From Populus alba (lineage: Eukaryota; Streptophyta; Magnoliopsida; Malpighiales; Salicaceae): a stretch of 64,000 nt of DNA. The stretch's first letter is position 1; each line of letters starts with the position of its first letter. Positions 49,354 through 62,184 of this stretch are shown one piece after another. Made by a program: the position numbers and the translations under genes. The notes beneath the pieces were generated by a model. That model saw only the letters and a program-made list of their open reading frames with translations, did no database searches and had not been told where the DNA came from. The DNA lies in contig NC_133301.1 in NCBI RefSeq assembly GCF_005239225.2, positions 15,128,318 through 15,192,317 on the forward strand, written 5' to 3'.

Positions 49354-51149
49354 CCACTACAAGCACATCAGAGAAGAAACTCCCAGTGATGCATCACTTT
49401 ACTCACAGCCACATTTCACCACTCTCTCTCAAACAAGAAAATTAGGATTTGAAAGCAAGAAGGGATTCTCCAATTGATTGAAAAAAATCTCCAATAGAGT
49501 GCAAAAAATCTGAAGTCAGAAAGTAGAAATAATTAGTTGGTGTAACATAATCCATCAATTAATATTCGACATGTTAAAATACACCTATTTGGATTGCATA
49601 ACTGATAATCAAGTATAAACCCCGGGAACAAATAAAAAGAAGAGGAATAGGTTTGCTTCTTAACAAATGGGGCAGAGACTCTCCAATGCTTGGCAATAAC
49701 AAAGAGAAAACCATTTTATTTGCAAACATGCCCTCGGAAAACAAAACAAGGAAAAACAGCACAATCATGCCATCATTAACCCAAACTAATCGCCAGAGAA
49801 ATAATAACACAACCATTAACCAAGCCAAGAAATCGCACAACAAACTCTCAAACATAAGAAATAATGTAGGTGAGGATCTAAGAGTAAGAAGGAAAAAACT
49901 AAAAGGAAAAGGGGTATAATGTCAGAAGGCACCTTTATGGTCAAATCAAGCACCAATCAGATGGCACTTAAGAATTTACTTTGCTGATAGCACAAAAATC
50001 TAAATTCTAAAACTCAAAATCTTTATCCCACCTTTTCTAAGCAAACAAACTGAGCCAAAAAAAGGTGAATGCTTATTGAACAATTGAAGATTAAAACCAA
50101 ACCATGACGAAAGATCAAATAAAAAACAAGATCAAGAAACTTAAAAGGAAAATAAAAAAGCCTAGATGGATACAAACAATTCAAAGTCCTCGAATTGCCC
50201 AACTACTAAAACCAAACCCGTATCCCCTGCTTCACCAATAAATTCATATAAAAAACAAACCCCTGGAAAAAAGTCAAACCAATCCACAACAATTCTTAAA
50301 TATCAAAATCTTCACACTTCAATTCCCTCTAACAGTTCCAAAGCAAAACACAAAACCCACGACTCATACAAAATCCAAAACCAAAATGCACACTCAATTG
50401 CACTGAAGTCAACCCCTCCCCTTCCTAAATATCAAAATTTTCACACTTCAATTCCCACCCCCTGTTTGGTTCCCAAAAAAATAAAAGAAGCAATCTTTTC
50501 TTGCAATAAAATTCAAAAGTATACTGAATTAGCCTTTCACTTGACCAGCCTAAAACACTCACTTAGATCCATGCAACCATATAACAATTCTTAATACCAC
50601 CACAACCCACAAAAACACAACATAAAAAAAAAAAAAAAAAAGATTCATTCTTTCCTCTCCTTTCACTTCCTTTTCCTCAACTCTTTCCCTCAAAACCCAA
50701 ACAACAAACATGAATCAAAACCCCCCCGCCCCCATCAACTAAAAAAACCAATGAATAAGCCAAAAACAATAACAACACCTGATAAAGCTGAACAGAGAAG
50801 AAACCAGATCTCAAATTCTCTCAATCAATTCAAAAGCTTGATTCAAAAAGATCAAATATTTCTCCCCTTATTGGCTGTTCAAGATCTGGGGCCACCCAAG
50901 AACCACAAAAATAAAATAAAAAACAAAAACACAAAAACCCAGAAAGGAAAACACTTTATATTTACATATATAGCGAGAGGTAAGAGAGTGTTTGTGTCTG
51001 TCTCTGTGTCTTCGTATGATCCGTTTATGTGTGTTGTGTTTTGTTGTGAGTTTCTTCTTCTCTCTGTTGTTTTGCTGGCTCTCTCTCTCTCTCTCTGTCT
51101 TATAATATATGTTTTTGTCTCTCTTACATCCAAAAATGGTAAGAAAATG

Positions 51150-53558
51150 GAGAAGTCTTCCTATGTGGTATCATCCGGTCGTTATTTAGGGAAGGGCTGG
51201 CTCTGTTCCAAACAGAAAAACAGGTAGGAAATTCAAGCCGGCGGATTATTTTTGTTAATTTAGTAGTAATTAAATTGATTAATGATTCATTACGGTTTTC
51301 TTAATAGTATGATCATGCTTGCTTTGATTATTGGATGGATAAATTAGGAAAAGAAAAAAGAAAAAAAAAAAAAAAAGGAAATGTGTCTTGTTGCTTGTTA
51401 GGGAGTGACCTCTGGGTGGCCGGTGTTTTGAATTGAGTTGGAAAATTAGGTGCGAAGAGGTACGTTAATTTGTATACATTAAAACTAATTTAAGATATCA
51501 TTCATTATAAATTAAAAATAATAATTATGGGGTCAATGTTTTGTTTTTTCTTTGCTTTAGTACAAGATATTGACTTTGCAATTTCTTATTGATTTGTTCA
51601 AATTTTCATAGATATTTAGGTCTATGGAGGCATAGTTGGAACAATTCAAAGTTTCAAAAAATATACACACACACACACAATAATAAACTATAAATTATAA
51701 TTTATTAGTGGAAATTTCAATTTATTACACAATTTTTTATTTTTTATTTAATATAATTATGGTTGTTTTTTAAAGTACTTTTCATTTAGAAATATATTAA
51801 AATAATATATTTTTTATTTTAAAAAAATTATTTTTGATATCAGCGCATTAAATAATTTGAAAATATTAAAAAAATATTAATTTAAAGTTAAAAAATAAAA
51901 TAAAAATTTAACTTTTTAAAAAAACGCATTTAAAACACAAAAACAAATATTAAAAAGCCTTCAATTATTTCATTTTCTCTTTCTCTTTTTTTTTTTTTTT
52001 TTTTTTTGGATTTTTATGAGTCCTTGTCCACCTTTTGGGAATTGGTCTTGTTTTTTTAATTCTTTTTGTAATTATGATGTGATTTAGAGATATTGACTTT
52101 TCTTACCTAATTCCTTGTATTGATGGTTTCAGAACTGTTTCCATTGAATCAAACATGTACCCTAAATGGAAGGATCTTGCTTGCTATGATCAAAATACAT
52201 ATAAAAAAAATTAATATTTTTTTCAAAAAATAGAAAATAAAATCCTTATTAATTGTTTGCCATGCTTTTATTGCCCTACAATATTACATCTATTCCTAGA
52301 TCTTTATCCCCTATATAAATGAATTAAAAAATAGAAAAAATGGAGTAATAATTTAATTCCCAATTTTACATGTAATTTTTTTGCAGGCTAGGTTGCATCT
52401 GCCAAATGGGTCAAACCAAGCTCTATTTAATTGCTATGCATAGTTTTGTTCAAATTATTTAATTTTCAACTATGTAGGAATGGAAAAGGAAAGGTCTCAC
52501 ATTGATTTGATCGATCTGGCTGTTTCTAAGAAATACTCTGCCGCGAACAATATAATTTAATAATGGGCATGGAATGGTCATTTAATCCATAATTAGAGTC
52601 TTAGAAAAAATAAATTAATTTAACGGTTTTAAACATAACTTTCCCATATCTAATTAATATATAAAAAATTAATTTTTTATATCATTTTAAGATTCAAACC
52701 TTCATCAATTTACTAATAATCTACAAAATAAAGTGAAGCAATTAATTTTAGATGTTTACTAATTAATAACAATATAATTCTTTTTTTGGCAATTATTATT
52801 GGCTCATGTGACATTTGATAAGGGCTCACACACAGATGACACATTTCTTCACGTGGAGAGGGTCTGCTGTTGACCTAAACAAACTTAACTATAGGCTCCA
52901 ACAAATCATGCAAAATAAAATAGGATTCATTGTTTATTTTTTCTCTTGAAACTTTGTAACATGGCTCGTGAGCCACAATTATGTGGTCACACTATAAATT
53001 AAATATTCAATCATTTTTTAAAACTTAATTACCCTATGAAAAAAAAATTATTTGTCATGTTATCTTATGATCGATGAACAAATTTTCAAATGCTAAGCTT
53101 GTATTCATGAACCTGTTTCCCCCCTCATCCATGCATGATTCGAAGGATCTCGGAGTAAGTAAATCAATAAATAAAACAAATATTTTAATTTTTACTATTG
53201 TTTGTTTATAAAATAGTCATTTGCTTCAAGTTCTTTCTCTCTGTTTGGAATTTTGTTCTAACTCATGGGAAATGATACTGTATTATTGAGGAATTATTTG
53301 GCATAAAGACTCGCCAATTTTTCTTCCTTTCTTGTAAAAATAATATATAATAAACTTTAAAGATATAGATTAACTGGTCAGGTTCTAAGTTTGTTCACTA
53401 AAAATTATTAATTTGAATTTTATAAAGTTCAAAAATTTATAAGATTAGTTGCAAACTAAATATTCATAATAATAATAATAATAATAATAAAAAGTATTGT
53501 TACTCAATTTCTTAAAAAATATTCTTAATTTCTAGAAGTAGAACGGTCGATCTCCATG

Positions 53559-53619
<61 letters not shown>

Positions 53620-53902
53620 TTAGTGCTCTGTTGACATGCAAGATCAAATTTGGTGTCTAAGAGTTGATTTTTGGGCGTTGAAAAGTAAACGTGAGACGAG
53701 AGAAAAACCTTTTAAAGGATTTTGCATTTGCTTCTAAGGTAATGTAATATACCAAATACAAAGACATAGTCAATGGCGAACAGTTGTCTTTCAATTTATC
53801 AGAAGATAACATTGTCTAGTTAGCACTACTCCCCTATAATGACTCTTTTTTCTATCTTGTTTTCCCCACTTTCTGGGTATGTAGAGTTTGGAGTTGTTCA
53901 TG

Positions 53903-53943
<41 letters not shown>

Positions 53944-56900
53944 CTGTTGAATGGTGCTAGAATCAAGTGAGAAATGATTTTCTTTCAAATATTAATGCTA
54001 ATAATTTAATACAGTGACATAAAAATGAATTTTTTTTTATATATTCATTCATTTATATAACATTTATTTATGTAATGTTTGATTACTATTTTAAAACGGA
54101 AAAAATAAAAATATAATGGACATATCTTTATGTATTTTTTATTTTCCAAGTACAAAAATTTATTTCAAAACTATCATATATTTATTTTATATTTTTAACC
54201 AAATATATATATATATATTTATTATTTTTGTTTTTTCTATCTTAAAAACAATAATCAAATACTTACATACAAATGACTTACTTGTTAGGTGATAAGAAAA
54301 TCTTAAAAGTAATTCATGAGTGCCCTAAACTATTTAAAAAAAAGAAAGAATGAAAAAGTCATTAAGTTTATAATATGGAATGTTAGATCTAACCCATCTG
54401 ATTTTCTTTTGGGTTTGAATAAAAAAAAAACGCCTCATTAGTTTAATGGTTTGCAATTATAAGTAATTATTTTCAGTTCGGTTCGGATTTTTTTTAAAAA
54501 AAATAACCAAACTAAAATTAAAAAAAAAAAAACAAAACCGAATCGAAATCAGTTCAAACCGACCACTTTCAGTTCTGTTCCGTTTGGTTTGGTTTTTTAG
54601 GACAAAACCAGTTCAAAACGGTTTGGTTTGATTTTTCAATTTGACTCGGTTTTTTCGGTTTGGCTCGATTTTTTCAGCTTTTTTTTTTTTGTTTGGTTTT
54701 GTTTGGTTTTTTCAGTTTTAGATTTATAAAATATAAACCGAACCGAACTGGTCGGTTTTTTTCAAAATTTTAATCTGTTTAATTAATTTTTTTTCACGGC
54801 TTGATTTTTTTAATTATTTTTTTCTAGTTTTTCTCGGTTTAATTAATTTTTTGATTTTTTTACTCACTTCTATTTATAATAAAGTGATTGTCTCCAACAT
54901 GCTCATTTTAATTTTTTTTTTAAAAAAAACCTTATAATATTTTCATTGATTTACTAAAAAAAAAAAAATTATTACTTCTACGTAGATTCTTTTACAGCTT
55001 TAATATCTTGGACAAGTTGAATTAAAAAAAATAAATGTAAGGTCAACAGCTCCGAAGAAAACTATATTAAAATTATTGAAAAGGTATGATCCATCTTAGC
55101 TTTTTTCCACAAGAACCTAATTAGCTGTCATGTTTAGTCTCTTGGGACAACCATAAGCTAATCACACCTCTTAATTATATTCTTAAACTCCTTACAGATC
55201 TATCCACGTAACCCCATTTGCTTAGTGCCACAATAATTGCCTAGTGTGCCCTAAAGCCCATCATCCAACTTTACGGCCTCCACATTCTTAACAGGTTTGT
55301 TAAATATTTATAATTTAATTATTTGAGATTAAACTTTTTTAATATTGTTGTAAAAGAAAAGGTTTTTAATATTGAATGTAGGGATTTAGGAGAGTACTTG
55401 AGGATTTATTAGCCCTAGATTCAACAAATGTCTCCATGTAAGCTCACATGTCTCCCTTCCTATTCCTTTTCTTTTATTCCACTCCCAACTACTTTTGTTT
55501 GCCATTGATTTTTATAGTACTTTGCACCAAAATAAAACACCTTTTCGGATTAATTTTTATTTTTAGATGTATTTAAAAAATATATTTCATTTAAAAATAT
55601 CAGATTGATATTTTTTTAGTGCTTTTTAATTATTTTAATATGTTAATTTTAAAAATAAAAAAATTATTTAAAAGCATTTTTTAATAAAAAAAATACTTTT
55701 GAAAAGTTTTATGCATTACAATATCAAACATATCTTTAATAATAGGTAAACTTGCTTCATTTAGTCATTCAAGCTGTTGAAAAATATCAAACCAATCATC
55801 TTATTTAACTTTGATAGATTAAGCCTCACATTTTCCGATGTATTGTTAATTACAGTTTTGTCATCCATCTAGGTGTGTACATGTGAGAGATAAAAAATGA
55901 ACTTTTGTTGCACAAAGGGACCACATGTGACTCAATTGAAAGTTTGAGGGTTGTAGAGGCTAATTTGATCAAATTATTGGTTAATTACAAGATCTAATTG
56001 TGTTTAATTTAATTGACATCTTAGCTACATCATTAACAAGAGATAAAATTGCATTGTAAATTCATTTATAAAAAAATTTAGAAACTCTAAATTCAACTAA
56101 CATTATATCTAAAGAAACTATGAATGATCATACTCAAGTTCTTATAGCTTAACCCATCAAACCTGCTACTCGAGTCATGAACTCTAATGGATTCATAACT
56201 TTAATTTTTAAAATTACTTTTCACTTGATTATATGATAACAAAAATAAACGTTCATAAAATTAAATATAAACCAAATACTAGAATTTTTATTTGAGACTA
56301 AAATAATCTTATATAAAATAAACCAAAATAAATTATAAAGACTAATTTAATATTAACCAAACACTAGAGGATATATTGAAATAAAGCAATAAAAATATTG
56401 AATACAAACATAATGTTAGTGATAAAATTTAAAAAAGAAAGTAAAGTAAAAAAAAGAGGTAAAAAAAAAAAAAGAAACCTCCTTCTATGTTCATTTAGGT
56501 CAGTTATATCCTAACCTTTTTAGTATGATATGAAGTGTTTTAGCCCTATTGTCAACACCAAAAAATCCATTCATAAGAAAGAATTATTGGAAATGCTGGT
56601 TAATTTCTATTGGAGGCAATCGCACTCATTTCATTTATCGCTCTCTAATCTGAAGTCTCTCTCCTCTATCAACTACTTGATGACATGCTCAGGGCCCAAA
56701 GTATAACTACGAGATATATATGCTTCCTTCCGGCAACTGAAAAGGATAGGAGTCCAAATTGGTGGACATGATCAGGTTTTTCCCCTGGATTCTCCCTCTC
56801 CCTCTGTCTATATATACTTATATATGATATGGACCAGTAATTCTATCCTGAATGCACCCGGGGATTGTTCTTACCCTGCGAAAAAAGATTATTGACTGTG

Positions 56901-57040
56901 TGTCGGCATCGTAAGAAAATTAAGGAAGCTTTTTGAATGGGTAAACAGAGACTATTCCACTAATTCTGTTTGGGAAAACATTGCTCGTACAGGCTCATGA
57001 ACACTGTTCATTGAACAGTACTGTAGAGAGTTCGTTTTTA
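51150..57040. other. non-coding interior of copy C
   Basis: As in copy A, AT-rich DNA with the hAT-like relic (54463-54871), MITE-like repeats (51770-51950, 55535-55735) and several TA microsatellites. I see no gene; the frame at 53791-53988 (-) is partly a translated (AT)n repeat. Confidence 0.6.
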
Positions 57041-57180
57041 AAATCATATAGAAAATAGATTTATTTTCAATGGACCTATAAACTAACGAAGGGTAACATT
57101 CAAAAGTAAAAAATCACCATCCCTGATGATGTGGGTTATATATAAAATACGTTTAGCAACACCCAAAAGAACGCATAAAA

Positions 57181-57541
57181 TTAAAATAAACCTTCGGCGA
57201 AGATTGAGAACATGGTTCCGAGGTCTGGGCTCAAGGTGCCATCGGCAAGCAAGTAGCTCTTGAGAGGCTCGCATGAGAAAACGAAGAGCAGAGTTGAGCC
57301 AAGAACGACCTGGCGGAATACATATTGCTCTGTACGTAGCAATTGGTAGCCTGCCGACAAGTCATTCTTGGCTCGGTCTCTGCTCTTTTGTCTTTTCATG
57401 GAAGACACTCAAGATAAGCATCAAGAAGCTTCAACATTGTCCCTAATTAATTACATCTCCTAATGGAACATCTCCAGTACTCTCTTGTTTCTCTACTAGA
57501 TCTCGATATCAATCTTGTGCAGCATTGTCTACGTATTTATA
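57181..57541 (-). CDS. short ORF with TATA box and overlapping uORF, unidentified
   Basis: On the minus strand TATAAATA (57541-57534) precedes an ORF starting at ATG 57399 and running 72 codons to 57181: a basic start 'MKRQKSRDRAKNDL', a hydrophobic stretch 'VVLGSTLLFVFSC', then 'LLADGTLSPDLGTMFSIFAE'. A possible donor (GAAG|GTTTAT) lies just before its stop, so it could be a first exon. A 13-codon upstream ORF starts at 57437 and its TGA overlaps the main ATG (ATGA). I do not recognise the family. The sister copy at 48.2 kb is broken, so this may be a fragment. Confidence 0.4.
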
Positions 57542-58286
57542 GCCCAAAATATTCAAGGAATACGGATTGCAAATCTCTATCCAAACCATCACGCCACCTA
57601 GCTAAGGGTATCAATGCAACTAGGTCAATTTATTCTCTTGTCATCCAAATTAGCATGAGGCAGATCGATATCATAAGAAGTGGCAATATAATATGTCAAC
57701 GGGAATTGATTCTTGGACTTCAGATAGAGTGGTATGATAAGGTTCCCTCTCATATGCAAGGCATCTGCATGGCCAGTACTTAGATTAGTTTCATATCCTT
57801 TCGCGAGAGTATTTCTCTTACTTTTGTAATTCAGAAGCGTTTCAAGTAGATTTTCTCCCCTAAATCTTCAAATCTTCTGAATTGATATGATTGCGAGCTA
57901 GTGCTAGGGGATAGATATTTTGTTCGGTATAATATCATTCACTTTTTTAATTATCTGTTTTTTTCAACGTAAAAAAGAGATAATTGGTTGTCAAGATACT
58001 TCAAAATCAAATGAAGTCTGAAAGCAAACCTAAACGATACCAGATTATTGAGGAGACGCGTAAGGGAGTGTCATTTAGGGTACTCGTTCACGGACCTGCA
58101 TGTGTGAGAGCTCACATGCATTATTTTAGGCGCCTCGAAATTTCTTCAGCTAAAAGTTAATTTTATTCTTCGTTAGCATGTCAAAGTCAATTACACAGAA
58201 GCTGCGATGCTCATCAGAAAGGATCTTAGTGTCGAAACATACAACAAAAACAACGAACACGATCTAACATAGATTTTATTTTTGTC

Positions 58287-59882
58287 AAAGACAACAACTG
58301 TTGGCAATCGGTAAGCTGTTGGTAATAATCACCCATAGCTGGTGGTCGTTGGTAAGCTATTGGTAATAGTTTTTGCTGAAGATCTTTATATAGCAACAAG
58401 TTCTTTCGTCTGAAAAATTATTTTTCTATTGATAAATTATTTCCAATAAATTAGCCACCAAATTTATTTTCAACAGCATACCTGCGGTTGGTATCATCGG
58501 TTGAGAAATTTTATCAGCTGATTTTCAAGGAAAAACGTTTGTTGTAAATAAATATAAAAAAAGAGCCTGGGAACCTGTTACGTACAAATTTTCGAACAGA
58601 TGACTTTTTATTGATAAGTTTGATGGTAATAAACTCTCTTTTCATTTTTTTAAAAAATTATATTGTTTAATAATTTAGATCTACTCGATAAGCGAATGAT
58701 AGAGGAAATCTAGTATAAAATAATTAAAGATTATAAGAAATCACATAAAATTATTCAGTTATTCCAAAGTGTCTAATAATACAATATATATCACTTTCTC
58801 TCGATCTATCGTACTAACTTGATACAAGAGAGAATAAGAAAATCTTATTCTTTTCTCTCTGCAACATGCAAGAGAAACCGCTAACTATCTATTGACGCTT
58901 ATCCTAAAATATAGTAACCTTGAGAATTTATATATATGGGTTAAGGCTATTTGCTTCTCAATTAAGTTATTTTAGTTAAGTTTTCTAAAGTAGGCTTGTT
59001 TTTGAAAAAAAATAATTTTTAATTTTTTTTTTATTATAATTTTTTTTTTTTTAATATTTTCATATCATTTCAATAAAAAAATATTTTAAAAAATAACTAT
59101 CACCACACTACCAAACATCTGAGCAAAGTTACGCACAGTTTCTCACATGGGCTTACATTTTAATCAAATGGGACACAAATGATCCCTCACCGCCTTGTAT
59201 TTTTCATTTCTTAGCCTACATAAGAGCTTATTAGAGCCTTAATTCTGCCAAGTCTAAACTCCTCCTTTCCCATAAATGAGGAGCTCTTTCAATACACTTC
59301 AATCTGGTCTTCACAACGAGTTACTCGTGGTTTTGATTCATGTTATATTAGCCTTATAAGTAGTTCAGATCAAGCATAAGCATTCAAGTGTCTGCAGAAT
59401 GATGGCTTCTCCACTCAAATGGTTTATGCTGTGCAGAATCATTCTTTAAGAGCTTTGCAAGCCAAGTTTTCTTTCAAAATTTGATGGCAGTTTTATTTTT
59501 TGAAAAGAAAAGGAGAACGAACAACTCCTGACATATTTTTGAAGGCAAAATGATGTCAAACATTACCTTAAAACTCCCTACTCGTGGCTGGCTTTCTTGG
59601 ATTAATCTCAAGTTATATATCTCTCAGGAACTTGGTCTTGAAAGTCTAATTCGTTGACTTCAGGGATCCAGGTAGTGTTATTAGAAAGAATCGGATTCGG
59701 GGTACAGAATTTATTTTATCAACATTAATAGTAAAGCCAAGCATGTTGGCTTTCATTCTTTGTTCTTTTAGAGCGAAGGTGTCCTTCGAAAAAAATATCC
59801 TGCTCTTGGTTTTTGGATTCAAAAAGTTTTCCTTCAAAAAAAAAAAAAAAACGATAACATCATAAATTAGCCGGAATAAAAG
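58287..59882. other. AT-rich intergenic DNA
   Basis: Beyond the right border of the tandem duplication. Contains a degenerate short repeat 'ggtaagctgttggtaataat' / 'ggtaagctattggtaatagt' (58310-58370) and a MITE-like stretch (58990-59110). No gene is recognised. Confidence 0.5.
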
Positions 59883-59887
59883 AAAAA
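59883..59887 (-). terminator. RNA polymerase III terminator of tRNA-Asn
   Basis: A run of five T on the minus strand begins 8 nt after the tRNA 3' end, the usual Pol III stop. Confidence 0.7.
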
Positions 59888-59894
59888 GCCAACA

Positions 59895-59918
59895 CGCTAG
59901 AAGGAGGGCTTGAACCTC

Positions 59919-59951
<33 letters not shown>

Positions 59952-59968
59952 AACTGAGCTATTCCAGC
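59895..59968 (-). tRNA. tRNA-Asn (anticodon GTT)
   Basis: A 74-nt cloverleaf on the minus strand. The acceptor stem GCTGGAA pairs with TTCTAGC (one G-T pair), discriminator G. D arm GCTC/GAGC; anticodon stem TGTGG/CCACA around loop CTGTTAA with anticodon GTT; variable loop AGGTC; T arm GGAGG/CCTCC around TTCAAGC. Internal A box (TAGCTCAGTTGG) and B box (GGTTCAAGCC) are intact, and no CCA is encoded, as expected of a nuclear gene. No intron. Probably functional. Confidence 0.96.
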
Positions 59969-62180
59969 TTATTGTGAGCTGCTCCTTTTTAATTTTATCA
60001 TATATATATATATATATTGATATTGTAACAAAAAGATTCGTGTAACTGTTAAGATTATGAGTTTGCGAAGTGAATGTCAAAATATATCTTTTTAATTATT
60101 TTAAATAAAATTTTGTATTTTTTTAAAATCCTTTATCTTACTTCCCCTATATTTAATCAAGTCAATTTTTAAACTAATTTAAAATAAAACATAGTTAAAG
60201 TTTTAAATTGATTGATAAAGTTTTCAGATCAGAGGAGGTTTAATAGGACTCCTTTTCTTTTATTAATTATTTTATTTTATTTTTTTTTTGAAAAAAAGTT
60301 TATGAGATTTTTTCACACATGTATCAAAAGGCCAGATCTAGAGCCCATGAATATCATAGTGGGCCATGGGTTTGGGTCGTTGGGCCAATAATTCTTTTTG
60401 GTAGTCCAAGTTAAACAAACTCAAGATCTGAGGGCAATGATTTTAGTCTCAGTCTAAGCATACCAGGGAAATCCATTATGGAGGAGGGGAGATGGTGATG
60501 GTGGATCATGCCAATCAGAGCCCACCAGCTCGAAAGTGTTAGGATTTTGAAGGCTCTGTGTGTTACTTGTTCTAGGCCAATCAATGGCCCTCTTTGTCTG
60601 GCCGACATTGAGTTCTGTAGCCAATAGTGTTGTTTCTATATGTATTAAGATTTATATTTTGTGTGTTTCAAAAGTTTTTTTTTAAATTAAAATTTTTATT
60701 TATTTTAAATTAATTTTTTAATATTTTTAAATCATTTTAATGTGCTGATGTCAAAAATAATTTTAAAAATATTATTTTAATTTATTTCTAAACAAAAAAC
60801 ATCTTAAAAAACAATCATTGTTTAATATAAATTAAAAAATACAAAGCTGCAAATCCATCAATCTGTCTAGTTCTTAACCTTGTGGTTGTGGGTTCGATTT
60901 TTATGTTTAGAATATCATGTTTTTATGTTTAGAAGATCATGTTTTTCTTTTTTAAACTGAATTTTCAATGCAAATTCATTTGTTTTTATTAAACAATAGA
61001 CATGCATGGCAATGACATGTCTTGAATTTTGAGATATAAAAGGAGGACTATACAAATATCAACAACAACAAGAAATAAGGTGGCATGCTACATAAGGATA
61101 TCAAGAAATTTTGTGATTATTTATAAGAGGCGCCTTCCACATTTTGATATATTGCTTTTTTAGCAATATTATTTTCCTCCATAGATCATGGATCTTGCTA
61201 ACAGACATGCTACGGAAGGATATCAATACAAAATTACTTGATTAACATTAATAATATGACAGAAATATAAACAAACACTCCTGTACGAACATATCCAACC
61301 TTTTGAGCCTTTTTGCTATAACGAATCCCTAAACAAACCCAAACATCTGTACGTAAGGCTTTTTTTCATTTGTGTTCAATGGATTGAGAGCCAGGAGAGG
61401 TGTTATTAAATCCAAGAATTTAGAACTTTACTTTCAAACTAGGTTTTATTAAACTAGATAGGAGTTAGACTGATTAAACTATATTAATCTATTAGGTCAA
61501 CATATGGTCTAGTTAAAATCCAAGTGAAACTAGATTTGAAAGTAGGTATCTATTCTAAGTTCTGCAGCATTTTGATTAAAGAACTATTATGACTAAAACC
61601 CATATGTGTACCGGTTTTTATCAACTAAATAAACTTATGTTAAAAAGTTATAATTATTAAATTAAAATCAAAATAAATACATATTGCACATATTTAAATA
61701 TGTTAAGTGTTTAATATATTAGATTTTGACTAGGTTATGGATTGATTTATTTGGTTAATTAGGTTTGATTGAGTCAACTTTCACTTGAGTTTTTTAAAAC
61801 CTGAATCAAGTTAGATTCCAAATTAACTTATCAATCTTTAATCTAATTTAATAATACCGATTAAAACAAACAACATTGTAGAAAAAAAATAATTGAATTG
61901 CATAAAAACAATTAACCAAAAACTTGTATTGTTCTTATAAAGTTACCACATGTCAGTTTTTTTTTAATGGAAAAACATGAATAAAAGGGTAATGATAGAA
62001 AGCTTACTTTGCATGACAATTATGGATGCATAAGTCTTGCTATTTTTTTATGAAAATGAACAACAAAGGATAATATTTTTTTTTCTTTATGCAATTAAGG
62101 ATAATATTTCTAAAAATACTTCTTATTATTGTCATGACAATAAGTCTTTTTTTATATATATCTTTCTATAATTCTTAGTT
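59969..62180. other. AT-rich intergenic DNA
   Basis: A MITE-like block lies at 60660-60835. An open frame at 60411-60608 (-) in less AT-rich DNA shows no recognisable domain. No other gene is seen. Confidence 0.5.
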
Positions 62181-62184
62181 CTTA

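Larger units (their letters stand above)
49243..58286. repeat. segmental tandem duplication, copy C (most complete)
   Basis: Holds all segments in order: GT14 start and promoter (49243-51.5 kb), 52.06-53.9 kb, 53.94-56.73 kb, one 94-bp unit, and the terminal cassette 57.04-58.29 kb. Copy B ends in the same 'tttatttttgtc' (49219-49230) as copy C (58275-58286), which fixes the right border of the unit; the left border is inside GT14 exon 1. Confidence 0.88.

Noticed and set aside
60411..60608. 65-codon minus-strand frame in less AT-rich DNA
   Set aside because: No recognisable motif, splice context or duplicate to support it.
60880..60910. Possible Pol III B box ('gtgggttcgattttt') suggesting a SINE
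   Set aside because: No A box at the right distance, no tRNA-like fold, and the surroundings look like an AT-rich MITE.
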